A DNA stretch of 64,000 nt. Origin: Letharia columbiana. Lineage: Eukaryota > Ascomycota > Lecanoromycetes > Lecanorales > Parmeliaceae. Location of the stretch: the NCBI RefSeq assembly GCF_014066305.1, contig NW_023501120.1, forward strand, positions 107,692 to 171,691, in the 5' to 3' direction. The position numbers were made by a program, and so were the translations under genes. Of this stretch, positions 21,452 through 32,173 are shown piece by piece. Each line of letters opens with the position of its first letter. Positions within the stretch are counted from its first letter, which is position 1. The notes below the pieces were generated by a model. That model worked only from the letters and a program-made list of their open reading frames with translations. It searched no databases and was not told where the DNA came from.

Positions 21452-23423
21452 GATGTTGATATGTACGAAATATGTTGTATGGAGAAGAAAACACTAATGG
21501 GTCTTCCAAGCCTGGAAATGATTGGCGCTGAGTCTTTGATGCCGTCCCACTTCTTTTGGCATCATACCCTTCTTTTGCACAATTGTCCGGATAAGTGCAG
21601 TTCATCCCTTTACCACACCAGTAGACATCAACCCTTGCAGCACCACTCCTGTCCTTCGCCTTAGCCACGTAAGATCGATGACTAAATGGTCGTAGCATCT
21701 CTTTCTCAGGCACTTCGTACAAGAAAACGATTCCAAGCATCAAGTCCACCCCCAGCTATACAACAGATCACAGAAAAGGAAAAAATGAAGCCGCACTATA
21801 CCCTTGAACACGCCACCAAGACCAACCCCAACCCATCGACCTCCCACAAAACCCACCGCGGCCCCTTCTCCCCCGACCCGCCGTCCCACCACTCGGGTAC
21901 ATTACTAGTGTGGCAATGGTCAGATGTCGGATGGAAGCACGTCGGCAGCTCAAAAGACTATATAAAAGAAGTAGGCGACCACCTTGGCATCAATGGCCAT
22001 GCACCTGGTGATGTGTCAGCAATGGGACGTGGAAGGCCGTGGGAACACCTTTCGCTGACGTGGACACGCCTGCATCTAGACTATTCTAAGGCCCTAGGTG
22101 GCTGGCTGAGATTTTTCTCGGTAGAGGTACTATACTCGGACGCATATTTCGTCGATCTCGACAAGCTGAGGACATCTCTCGCCTCATTGGATGCACTAGC
22201 TGTGAATGAATTGACTTCTTCCTCGCTTCCTTGCCTCTTGTGGCGCCGTCTTGACTGAGTCTCGATTTCGCCTATATCTCTGCGTGGACATGTTCGAGAC
22301 TCGGTAGCCCTGAATTCCAAACCCCTGAGGGGTTCCAGGAACAGCATCTCACTGTGTGGTCTTAAGATCGAAACCAAAGAATTACCATGAGGGAGATCGA
22401 TGGATATGCTGTCACCAGAGACTCCCGCAAATATAGTCTAGAGAACAAAGACGCGCAACCGGATTTGTATCATGACCTCGATCGCTCCTCTCACCTCAAA
22501 TCACACACAACGCCCCAAGCCACAAAGGCAAGCCTATTGGCCCGCTAGAAGAAATCGAGAGCGGTTTTTCCAATCTTCGCACACAGTTCCTGATATACAA
22601 CTCTAGGATGTAGATGATCTGCTCAAATACAAGCCTTGGATGTTGTGGAATACGCTTCTCCAAACAGTCTATCGATCGGCGGAACACTGCATGCTCCTCT
22701 CGTCCTACCATCAGAAGAAGATGCACCGTTTAGGGACAAAAATATCGATAAGAGAGAGCCTCCCCCGAAGAAAGCTGCTGTCATTACTTAGTGCCGCCTG
22801 GTGGGCCTAAAGTATGGACCAAGCGAGAGTATAGACTCTATAGTGTTGCTGGTTTCCTGATCCCTCGTGCGGATCTAGCGAGGCCATTTGGCGGTCAACT
22901 TCTAGCTTCAGAAACGTGAGCGTTTGCTTCTCGTCATGTGTCATGGCTGCGTTCCGCTTGAAGCGGGGGACCGTCGACTTTCACATCTCCTCGGTACCTT
23001 AGTCTCCTCATCGTCCACTTTGTTGAATGCTGAAAGTTTGATCTGCCAGCTGGACGACACTGTATTTGAACGCGAGATATAGTGTTGTTACTTCTCACGC
23101 TCGCCCTAAAGGCGGAGTTGCGAACACGGAATATGACACCTCCAAGGTACATTCTCCAGCCGGCAGGGAGCAAGAAAAGGAATATCAGATAAGCCTCGAT
23201 TGACGTGGAAAAGTCCGGGCTATAGACTATTGGGTCCAAGTGTTGTTGTATGCACCTTGGACTTAATCTTCTGTCTAGTCAGCACTAGAATGTTCCCACA
23301 AAGTCTAGCGATTCTAATGCTTAATCTGACATGCAGAATGGTTTGCATGAAATTGCTGTCGGAGTACATACACATTTGCAAGCTACTACCTCTCCATCAA
23401 CCCTGTTCACTTCAACCCCTATC
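21452..23423. other. Intergenic region, about 2 kb
   Basis: No gene that I can support. The longest frame is 21686-22258 (plus); its N-terminal half is Pro/His/Thr-rich, its C-terminal half has more natural composition (KDYIKEVGDHLGI), and it has no known domain. A short gene here cannot be excluded. No repeats noticed. Confidence 0.4.
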
Positions 23424-24746
23424 TCAAGCACACATCTCCAGAATCTCCAGCACCTGCTCTTGCTTGTAGATTCTTGCCGGATTAGCCTGCGTGCAATTAT
23501 CCTCCAGGGCATTGACCGCCAGATCCTCAAACTTCTCCCTCACAATCGCATCTATCAGGTCTTCCAAGTCTGCCTCTCCCTTCTTGAGTCCCCTTGCCTC
23601 AAAAAACTCTCTCGCAGCATCGATGTCCCACAATATCTTCTCCATCAACTTCTGCCTTTCGACGTTAGCCTTCTGCTTAGCGTTCCATTTACACACAGCC
23701 GGTAGCAGGATACAACTCGTTATTCCGTGTCCAACACCCAGAGGTCCGAGCCGGTGCCCACTTCGTGACTGGCACCGTGGACGACGCCTTTGTGTAAAGG
23801 CATCATGGCGTCCGGGATGCCGAGTTGACAATCTTGTCGCGTTTTTAGCATTTGACGGATCGGCTTTGCAGAGCAAGAGAGCAGGGATGAGACGTTGCAA
23901 TCCCTTGACACAAGCCTCATCGAATCCAGCGACACGCTTCAGATTGCAGAACGATTCGACACAGTGATCGATGGCGCGGACACCAGTCTGAATCCATACA
24001 TTCAATGGAGTCGTCACAGCGAGGTTGGCGTCTAAAATAATGAGAGCAGGGCCGATAGTCGGGGAGGAGAACACTAATTTCAGGCTGTCGCTGTCGCGGG
24101 TTACGCCGGCGTAGTCTGAGAATTCGCCACCGGAGGGCGTGCTGGGGATGGAGATGATAGGGCACTTGGGCCGGATGGAGTTCGAGGTTTTAGTATTGCT
24201 TGTCCATTAGGGATTTTGGAACTTTAGGACATGTCATGTACGGGATGCGCTTTGGCTGTGGGGTTGGAGAGATGGGGGAGTGCCGTTAGGTCGTCTTCGG
24301 TGCGGACGTCGTTGCTTAGGGCCTGCGTTTTCCCCAATTAGATAACCCTGAATGTATCTAGGCCATGGATGGAGTAAAATTTACGAGAGCTACCACCTTC
24401 GCGGCATCAATCAAGCTCCCCCAACGAGGGTAATTATCAAATCGGCATGCTCTATCCTCGCGTCCTCAATAACCTCCAGCACTTCGCTCATGAAGGTGTG
24501 CGGTCTCAAGCCAATCCTGACGCCTACTACTTTGTTGCCCAGAGCATGTTGCAGGTCTTCGAGACTGGAAGTGTTCTTCGCCACGGAGCTAGAGCAGATG
24601 ATGTAGACTTTTAATTTCCTGAAGGTCGAGGCGACGTGCCTGCTGCAGGCTTCGAGGAAAGGTAAGCCGTAGCTCATGAGAGGCGGAGTTCCGCGGGACC
24701 CCTTTTCGTCAGTGAAGGCGCTGTGGAGGGTTTCCGTTGGTGTCAT
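23424..24746 (-). pseudogene. Iron-containing alcohol dehydrogenase (maleylacetate-reductase-like), decayed
   Basis: The minus strand carries a recognisable group III (iron-type) alcohol dehydrogenase from an ATG at 24746: an N-terminal nucleotide-binding half, a broken GGGS loop before LIDAAKVVAL, the TPSGGEFSDYAGVT segment, NVWIQTGVRAIDHCVESFC, and the metal region HKGVVHGASH plus LGPLGVGHG. At least three frame changes break it: one base missing at the GGGS loop near 24415, a shift near 23850 just after LLLCKADPSNAK, and one missing base near 23765 between HGASH and GHRLGPLG. Two introns are also likely (ALVNF-GT..CGCAG near 24395-24325 and one near 24225-24195). With this many shifts it is a pseudogene. 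The intact relatives are NAD(P)-dependent reductases of aromatic or hydroxy-acid catabolism. Confidence 0.8.
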
Positions 24747-25681
24747 TGTTGAAGTGGGTATGTTGACGTGGTACAATGAAAGAGCGCTGTTGCTTGGTGC
24801 TCAGAAATGCTTCTCGTGTACTGAGATTGGGCGTCTGATGAAGGTTAAGTAGAACTTGATCGTTTCGAGTACGTTGATGTTGAATAGGTCTCCTTGATGT
24901 TAAATGACATTATGTCAAGGCGGTAGAACCGGGCTGTGAAGCCTAATTCTGGACCAATGGCAACTAACTTCATGCAATATTGCCACACTGTCATTTTTGG
25001 CCGGGGGTTTAGCATGCATGCATCCTTCCGGCTAATTGCCGATACCCTTTTGAGGGGGGCCTTAATAGGCGCCGACTCTTCTGAAACGAGAAGGATACTG
25101 AAGGTTGCTTGAGCGATTTTATGTCATGAACACCAGAGCAATGATTCGAGAAATCAAGTCAAAGCACTAGCGTATGTTTCGGCATCGTCAGCGAGGAGCT
25201 GGAATGAGATCTAGATAATGTTACTCGCTCGGGACCCTCGACTGAGCCCAGCGGTATGGTTCTCGAAGAGTAAGGAGTTTCGAAGTCCAGAATCGCAGTT
25301 CTGGCGGGGTTGAATGAAGACCTGCCGGAGGTCTTAAGACCAACAGGCTCTGTTTCCCTCGGTTTTGTAGCGACCACAAGGCAAGTTCGATTCATGAGCA
25401 TCCTCAAATGCTACTGCAGCACCCTTTGATCGAGTGGCAAGCGTGCAAAAGGGCTAGGGGCCTCCAGCGTCTCAGTATGACATATCAACGGCGGGATACA
25501 GATCTTGTTTATTTCTCCAGGAATTTGCCGAGCCATAAGATCGTCGCCAATGGGTCTTATCCGGAGGTTCGATGCAGACTTCGGAGAAGAAAACTAGGTC
25601 TACTTGCTTTGTAACGTGGCTCAGTACTCATGCAATACAGGTAGGAATCCGGATTATCGAAGCTGCGGAACCTTGCTGCTT
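24747..25681. other. Intergenic region
   Basis: About 930 bases between the decayed dehydrogenase and the cap methyltransferase 3' end. Small frames on both strands have no domain features. Nothing else seen. Confidence 0.5.
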
Positions 25682-27398
25682 TCAGATTTTGTAGAAGCAA
25701 AATGCATGATAAAAGCCTGTGCATGTGGTCAGTACAACGATCCCCATCCGCGATGACCAGAATGCATACTTGCAGCCTCCATTTCCTCATCACTGACTAG
25801 CAGCGGTCCCGCATCCCTGCCCCTCACACCCATACGTTCGCTCAAAGGTCCAAAGACCGGAGAGTCTTTTTCCTCGTTCCAGACTTCGGTGAAAGGCTTT
25901 CGGTATTGCAGTTCAAGGTTGTAGTCTTCTGCTATACTAGTAGCCGAATTCAAGTCAGTACGAAACTATATCATCTTGGAAAGGTGTTTTCGTACGCTCG
26001 GAAGGCCTCCCAGGGAACTACGTATTCTGGGACCTCTTCCACCGCCTCCTCCAGAAAATAGCTATACTTCCATCCGTACGGGGGTCGGAAGATACCATCG
26101 GTGGGCGTATTGCCAGGAAAACGGACTCGATATATGCCATTGCCCCATTCCGCGACAAGTGGTTGCTGATCACCCTCGGGTACATTGGACTCTGGATCAG
26201 ATTCGGTGCGACTGTCTTTCTTATCAGCAGCGGCGTCAATTTTTTGGTCGTTTAACTTCTTATGCTCCGGCTCGAAATTCTCGCCATTGAATGGTGGATC
26301 CGATGGCGGCTCGGTGAGGACGTTGATAGCAGCTGCAATTTCCGTCTTGGAGTTCGATTCATCAGACCGCTCGACCTTCTTCGCGGTTGGTTCACCGTCC
26401 ACCTCATCAACGGCTTTACGTTTCCATGATGGAGCTTGTGTTTCTTGACTAGCACTTGCTGGAACTCGAGACGCCGTTGAGCTGAGTGCAGCGTTGCTTT
26501 TGCCATCTACCGTGCCTCTGGGCTTCCCATTCAAATTGCTAGCAGCAGCTTTAGCTTGACGCTCGTGAAAGGTCTCTACCCCTAAGCGTATGGCATCCGA
26601 GTTTGGTGCGACCCCAAGGAATCTTCCCCCCTTTTTAAGGCTACCAGCCACATTTGCCAACATTCCTTTGGCTTTTGCTTCGTTTTCAAAGGCGTAATGC
26701 ATGCAGAACATCATTGAAACGACGTCGAAGCCGCCACCAGGACCCCAGCGAGAGCCAGGCCCAAATCCAACTTCGCGTATAATGGGTATGTCTCCCAGAG
26801 AGTAGGTAAAGGCATCCTCTGCAAAGAATTCGGCATCGAATGTCCTTTGTGGTCTCCCTCCTTGGTAGCCTCCTCGACCTCCTCTGCCGCCTCTGCTGGC
26901 CCTGCCTCCACCTGATCGCATTTGTGAAAACCGCTCTTTTGCCTGATCAATCGACACTTCTGCCGGATCAACCCCCACATAGAGCTCGACTGGTTGCGGC
27001 GCCTGTTGCCATTTGCCAAGATCACCACCTTTGCCACAACCAATATCCAATACTCGTAACGGCAAAGGTTCTCTCCCAGACTCACACGGCGAGAATTTGT
27101 GTATGATAGTGCTCTTGATCCAGTTATTGAAGCTTCGTAGTCCCTTGATTCGGCTGTCCGTCTTCCGCCATTCCCTCCCCCGCTGAGGTACGGCATTGTA
27201 ATGCTGCCTCACGACTTCTTCGACTCCCCTAGTAGCAGCCGCGTGCCTGTCTTCTTCTGCTCGTTGCTGCTGTCTCTGTAGAACGGCTTCTGAGTCTGCT
27301 TTTGAAATACGAGCAGCTCCTCCAGGACGCTTGCGAGGGCGTGAAGCTTCGGGAGGGTGGTCCTCTTCTCTAGGACGTTTCGTACCTTGTGAAGACAT
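25682..27398 (-). CDS. abd1: mRNA cap guanine-N7 methyltransferase
   Basis: Three exons: 27398-25996, 25936-25770 and 25716-25682 (534 aa). The introns of 59 and 53 nt rejoin conserved sequence (EAFR-AIAEDYNLEL and EMEAAS-FYHAFCFYK). The enzyme transfers a methyl group from S-adenosylmethionine to N7 of the cap guanine in the nucleus. The SAM-binding motif VLDIGCGKGGDLGKW is clear, followed by VGVDPAEVSIDQAKERF, a MMFCMHYAFE motif and the C-terminal signature of the family. The N-terminal 80 residues are basic and disordered. Two inserts are unusual: a Gly/Arg-rich loop (about 210-230) and an acidic, Lys/Asp/Glu-rich insert (about 330-420) before WGNGIYRVRF. The ATG at 27398 begins the basic tail (MSSQGTKRPREEDH); the frame is open upstream but that part is hydrophobic and unlikely. 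The gene shares a 403-bp upstream region with rpn7. Confidence 0.95.
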
Positions 27399-27801
27399 GT
27401 CTAGCACTGGCCGATTGCAGTGTGAGAGGATTGAGGGTAGCAAAGGCAAGAGGGTCCAGGGTAATGTGAGAAATTCGGTAGTACCAATTGAGATTTGGTC
27501 GAGACCATAGATTGCCAACAGAGACAGAGCGTGAATCTTCACCAAAGTTCTTTCCTCTCAATTTGATTATAGCATAGGAGAATTGCTTTGGGTGATCGCG
27601 AATTCCGAATAGTGAAGGCGCGCTAAAAAGGAAGGCAGCTGCTTCCGCGCGTCTAAGCTCCATCATTTTGCTCACCAGCATCAACATGACCATTACATCT
27701 GGACATCCACTTCATACTTTCCTCTATTGAAACGCTTTAGGTCCTCCGGCAGATTTCGAGCACCATTTCCAATCCGACATACTCCCTCACAAGCAGCCAC
27801 C
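27399..27801. promoter_or_regulatory. Shared upstream region of abd1 and rpn7
   Basis: The two start codons are 403 bases apart and face away from each other, so both promoters must lie here. No TATA box is obvious, as expected for housekeeping genes. I looked for the yeast proteasome element GGTGGCAAA and did not see it. Confidence 0.5.
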
Positions 27802-29419
27802 ATGGGTTCCGACCCTCAATACGCCAAATATCCCAACCTCTCCCTCGCCCAAGACATCTTCACCCTCACCAACCCCTCGTCGACACAATCATTACGGCAG
27901 ACCTCACTCCAAAAGCTTCAAAATGCTATCTCCGAGCACAAAATGGCGCCCCTATACCGGTACCTCGCACATCCAGCGGATGGTATCCTGAACGCCTCAG
28001 GCGAAGGAACTGCACGAAAGACCGCCGTACCTGCTTCGCGGAAACCAAATGGAGCCGCAAGTATGGTGGCACGACGAAGGAGCAGCGGAACTTTCAACTT
28101 CCCGTGGGATGATGCGCTCTACGAGAAGCTCAAGGCCGAGAACGAGGAGGAGCTAGAAACTTTCCAGAAAGAGGAGGAAGATGCTGAGGAGAAAGCGGGT
28201 GAAACAGAGGTCCAAGCGGCAAAGGGAAAGAGAGCGGAGTTCTGGGCCAGAGTGGGTGATAAGGTGAGTTCTTGAGGTGCTCGGCTGTGCTTCTGACCCA
28301 GATGCTGACAATACTTGTCTTCAAAGGAAAAAGCCCTCGCCTCATACGAAGCCGTCTTCGAGAAAACTGGCATCCTCGGCACAAAAATCGACCTCGTCCT
28401 TGCCATTATCCGCATTGGCATCTTTTTCGGTGACAGACTAGGGGTAAAGAAGAACGTTGACAGAGCGAAAAGCCTTGTCGAAAGCGGCGGCGACTGGGAT
28501 CGTCGAAATCGCCTGAAGGCATATCAAGGCTTACACTTACTCACCACACGCTCATATACCCTTGCCGCCCCTCTGCTTCTCGACTCCCTGTCCACCTTTA
28601 CAAGCTACGAACTCTGCTCCTACTCCTCACTGGTCGTCTACTCCGTCCTCGCAGGCTCGGTATCGCTAAAGCGCGTGGACTTCAAGACCAAGGTCGTTGA
28701 TGCTCCAGAAATCCGCGCTATCCTCGGCGATGGCGAAGAGAAACTCTCGGCTCTCTCTGGCGCAGCAGCAGCTGGCCCCGGCGCAGGCGATGAAGAAATG
28801 AAAGACGCATCATCCGCTACACCGAAGCAAGCATCCACCGCCGTCAATCTGACAGCCCTAGGTTCATCAACAGCGCCACAAGAAGCCGAAGCGCCGGTCG
28901 ATTTCACGCCGTTAGCAGGTCTGAAGCGAAGTCTATACGATGGCAACTACCAGTCCTTCTTTCTCGCCCTCGCAGCCGTCGAAGAGAACTTCCTCAGTCA
29001 AGATCGCTATCTATACGAGCACAAGGGATGGTTCGTACGAGAGATGCGGCTGCGAGGATACCAGCAGCTACTGCAGAGCTATAGAGTCGTAGGCCTAGGC
29101 AGTATGGCTCATGACTTTGGTGTTTCCGTTGATTTCCTCGATCGGTATGCTAGCCTCTTCTTCCCTACGGTCCAACCCGCCGCTTCTTCTCCTTTCGTGA
29201 CTTGGAGCTAATCCCATCGTTCACAGAGACTTAGCAAAGTTCATCGCGGCAGACCGCATACCCTGCACCATCGACCGCGTCAACAAGATCATAGAAACCA
29301 ACAGGCCAGACGACAAGAACAAGCAATACGCGGACGTGGTCAAGCAGGGAGACGGGCTGATTACGAAGCTGCAGAAATACGGACAGGCCGTGAGATTGAG
29401 GGGAAGCGAGAGGGGATGA
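27802..29419 (+). CDS. rpn7: 26S proteasome regulatory subunit Rpn7
   Basis: Three exons: 27802-28263, 28327-29144 and 29227-29419 (490 aa). Both introns have standard ends, and the second rejoins DFLDR-DLAKFIAADRIPC. The protein is a lid subunit of the 19S particle, built of an N-terminal helical repeat region and a C-terminal PCI domain. Markers include YPNLSLAQDIF at the N-terminus, the acidic helix before WARVGDKEKALASYEAVFEK, IRIGIFFGDR, and the PCI part from QSFFLALAAVEENFL to NKIIETNRPD. An Ala/Ser-rich insert of about 60 residues (about 320-380) separates the two halves and is probably a disordered loop. The start at CACCATGG is strong. It diverges from abd1 and converges with alanine aminotransferase (240 bases between stops). 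Confidence 0.95.
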
Positions 29420-29660
29420 TGAGCAGGAGGCAGCCAGCAAGGGAGGAGATGATAGAAAGGAGATGTGGTTGTATTTGTAGCATAGACGGCGCTTCTGCTG
29501 GCTTGATCGACAACAGAATGAAGCCACCAAGAGGATCCACCAGTCGAAGACATTTCAAAATGAGTTGTGATTTGACACAAAATCTTCAACGACAGAGCAG
29601 CATTTCCCAACCCCATCATCCATCCACCCAACCCCAACCATCCATCCACCCCCCTCCCCC

Positions 29661-31562
29661 TCACCCCCGAAACTCATCCATAAACCCCTCATGGAACGCG
29701 CGGATCCGGCCCACCCACTCCGTGCCCGGCGCCAAAAACGTCGTCCGGAAATGCAACGTGCCCTCCCTTTGCCCGAAGCCGGAACCGGGGACGACGCAGA
29801 CGCCCGTGGCGTCGAGGAGGCGGAAGCAGTAGAAGGCGTCCGGGGCGCGGCGGTCGCGCTCGGCCTGGGCGAGGGCGCGGGGGGGGAGGGTGATGGTCGG
29901 GTAGAGGTACATGGAGCCCTGGGTCCCGCCGAGGGGGGGTGTTAGCAAAGTTTTTTTTTGGGGGGGGGTGGGGACAAGGGGGAAAGGGATGGGGTGGGGA
30001 GTTGAGGATGATGGATGGATGGATGGATGGGGAGGGAACGGACCTGGGGTTCCTGACAGACGACGCCCTCCATGTCCTTGAACGCTTCAAAGAGCGCCGT
30101 CGCGCGCTTCTGCAGCCCTTGGGCGATGCCGTCCCACTCCTGCTTGTACAGTGGATAGCTCGGATCGCCCTCCCTTGGCGGATTCACCTGCATCTCCACG
30201 AGGCACTGGCCCACGACGGGCGCGCACAGCATGATGGAGACGAATTTGTAAATCTGCGCCTGGACCTCGTCGTCGAAACCGACGAGCTCGAAATAGCCAC
30301 CCCGGTGCCCACATTCGCCCACCATGCCTTTCGATATGCTGTTCAAGGATGCGAGCTCCACGTTGTCGAACCTCTTCGGTTGTTCCTTCTGTAGGTCACG
30401 GAGCCCCTTTTTGAAAGAGGTGAATTTGCCGATGAAGATGTTGGTTTGGTATACCTCGTCCGCCAGCACCACCAGCTTCTCTTCTGCCGCGAACTCTATC
30501 ACGCTACGGACGTCTTCAGGAGATAGACTGGCGCCGGTTGGGTTGCCGGGGTTGATCACGACGATAGCACGAACATCTGTGCCTTCCTCCTTCGCCTTTT
30601 GGTATGCGGATTTGATAGCAGAGAGGTCTGTACCCCACGCTCTGCTCTCGTCGAGGTAGTACGGCACGCAGCGGGCGTTCAGCACGGCGAGCGTGGCGGT
30701 GTAAAGAGGATATTGCGGTATGGGTACTAGGATGCCGGTTTCCGGTTTCGCGCAGATGACGTTCATGAGGGTATTCACGCCCGACGAGGCACCGGCACTT
30801 AAGAAGACGTTGCCTGGATCCGAAGGGTATCCATCTCTTCGCTCAATGTATGTAGCAACGCTGTTGCGAATCCCCGGCACGCCTTGGCTCTGGCTATAAG
30901 CGCCAACGCTGTTGACCTCACTCAGAAGCCAGCGCGCGCGGTCAATGACATCTTGCTTGTAGCCCAGACTCGTTAACAATACATCCTCATTTTCTAGGAG
31001 GGGTGGGTATTCGAGAATGCTCAGCACTTGGCGGAAGAAAGTGATTGGTTTCTGGTCGAGTTGTTGCGGGTTGCCAATATTGGCTGAGATGACTGTGTCG
31101 AAGGGAAGGGATTCATCGGGGGGAGTAGGAGGGTGTCCTTTCTTTAGTTTGGCTCTGTATGATTCTGCTCGCGTAGCGAGTTCGCCACGGACGGCGTATT
31201 GAGCTTCGCGTACATGGGGATTGATGTTGTTGATGTTGAGACTGCGGAGGGGGGTAGAGGTAGACATGGTGCGGTGGGAAGGTCGTTGCAATCGTGGAGA
31301 CGTGGCAGGGTGGACTATTATCATTGCTTTTCGTTAGTAGGTTCGTCATATAAAAGAAATACATATTTCTTTTCCAACCACACGCCCCTCGAATCGGCGG
31401 GCGCCGGTGCCGGAGGATTAAAAATGAGAGATTTAATTCACCTGGAGTGGAAGTATCCTGAACTGCGCTGATGGTCCTTAGCAGCGCAGTGCAATTATGT
31501 TGCAGTCTGCGTGAGAGGACATCTGATCTGGTGAGGATTGATGATGCCGATATTGTAGACAT
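29661..31562 (-). CDS. Alanine aminotransferase, long form with mitochondrial leader
   Basis: Exons 31562-31442, 31326-30044 and 29918-29661 give 553 aa. The PLP-dependent enzyme interconverts alanine and 2-oxoglutarate with pyruvate and glutamate. Markers: AYSQSQGVPGIR, VINPGNPTGASL, ADEVYQTNIF, and the PLP lysine in NSISKGMVGECGHRGGY. The 125-nt second intron rejoins QEPQ-GSMYLYPTI. The first exon encodes a 40-residue Arg/Ser-rich leader without acidic residues near its start (MSTISASSILTRSDVLSRRL), a typical mitochondrial presequence. It is joined through a 115-nt intron with an exact CTAAC branch site and matching phase. A second ATG (31267, MSTSTPL) would give a 493-residue cytosolic form. 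Both forms may be made from one gene. The 3' exon is extremely G+C-rich. Confidence 0.92.
29940..30035. repeat. Low-complexity tract inside alanine aminotransferase intron 2
   Basis: The plus strand has a T run, a run of nine G, further G runs (GTGGGGACAAGGGGG, GGGATGGGGTGGGG) and about five GGAT units. In the transcript (minus strand) this is a C-rich and (CCAT)n tract. The plus strand has enough G runs to form a quadruplex. Confidence 0.7.
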
Positions 31563-32173
31563 TTTCGTGCGTGAATCTGGTAGCGGGAGATCTTAACACT
31601 AGGGCAGACTTCTTTGGGTCTTGGAATTGACAATTGACTATGATTGGAGGTTTGAAGGCATCATCACTGGTAGACTGGCCGTGGTTTGCGCAATTGAATG
31701 ATGTTACTTATCTTCAGGTGGGGTTGGATTTACTCTGTCTACCTACATGTAGTTTAGACAGGCCCAGCCAGCCGATTACGTCTACAGAATCCTACGAGCA
31801 GGCTCCCATGCGGCTCAAATCATTAGCTATCCACCAGAAGCAAGGGTCGCATTTCAAAGACGCTGCAATCCTTGGGGGGGTGCAAATGTCAGTCATAGTG
31901 ACATATGAGACTAGAACTACAGAACCTTCCTCTATTCATGGTCAAGAATGTCACTGCAAGCTGGGCAACAAAGTGAGGCTAAACAGGTCTGCTGTTTGAT
32001 TTGATACAACCGGTGGATGCTGCAGATAAATACATCGAATCTATGCATGATCGAGAGACCTCGAGAGACCTCTGCTCATCTCAAGCCGAGGTATCACAAG
32101 AATCACACGAGTGCACGGCCCCGGTGGTGATACGCTCATGAGAAGTTAATCCGCGTCAATGTCAAATAGATAT
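31563..32173. other. Intergenic region
   Basis: About 610 bases. It should hold the alanine aminotransferase promoter and the 3' end of the sugar transporter transcript. A short tandem repeat (GAGAGACCTC twice) lies near 32050-32071. A 121-codon plus-strand frame (31634-31999) has no domain features. Confidence 0.45.

Noticed and set aside
27399..27801. Yeast-type proteasome promoter element upstream of rpn7
   Set aside because: No GGTGGCAAA or its complement was seen in the shared upstream region.
29689..30394. Several frames on both strands over the alanine aminotransferase 3' end
   Set aside because: Antisense or out-of-frame shadows of a very GC-rich exon and a G-run intron.
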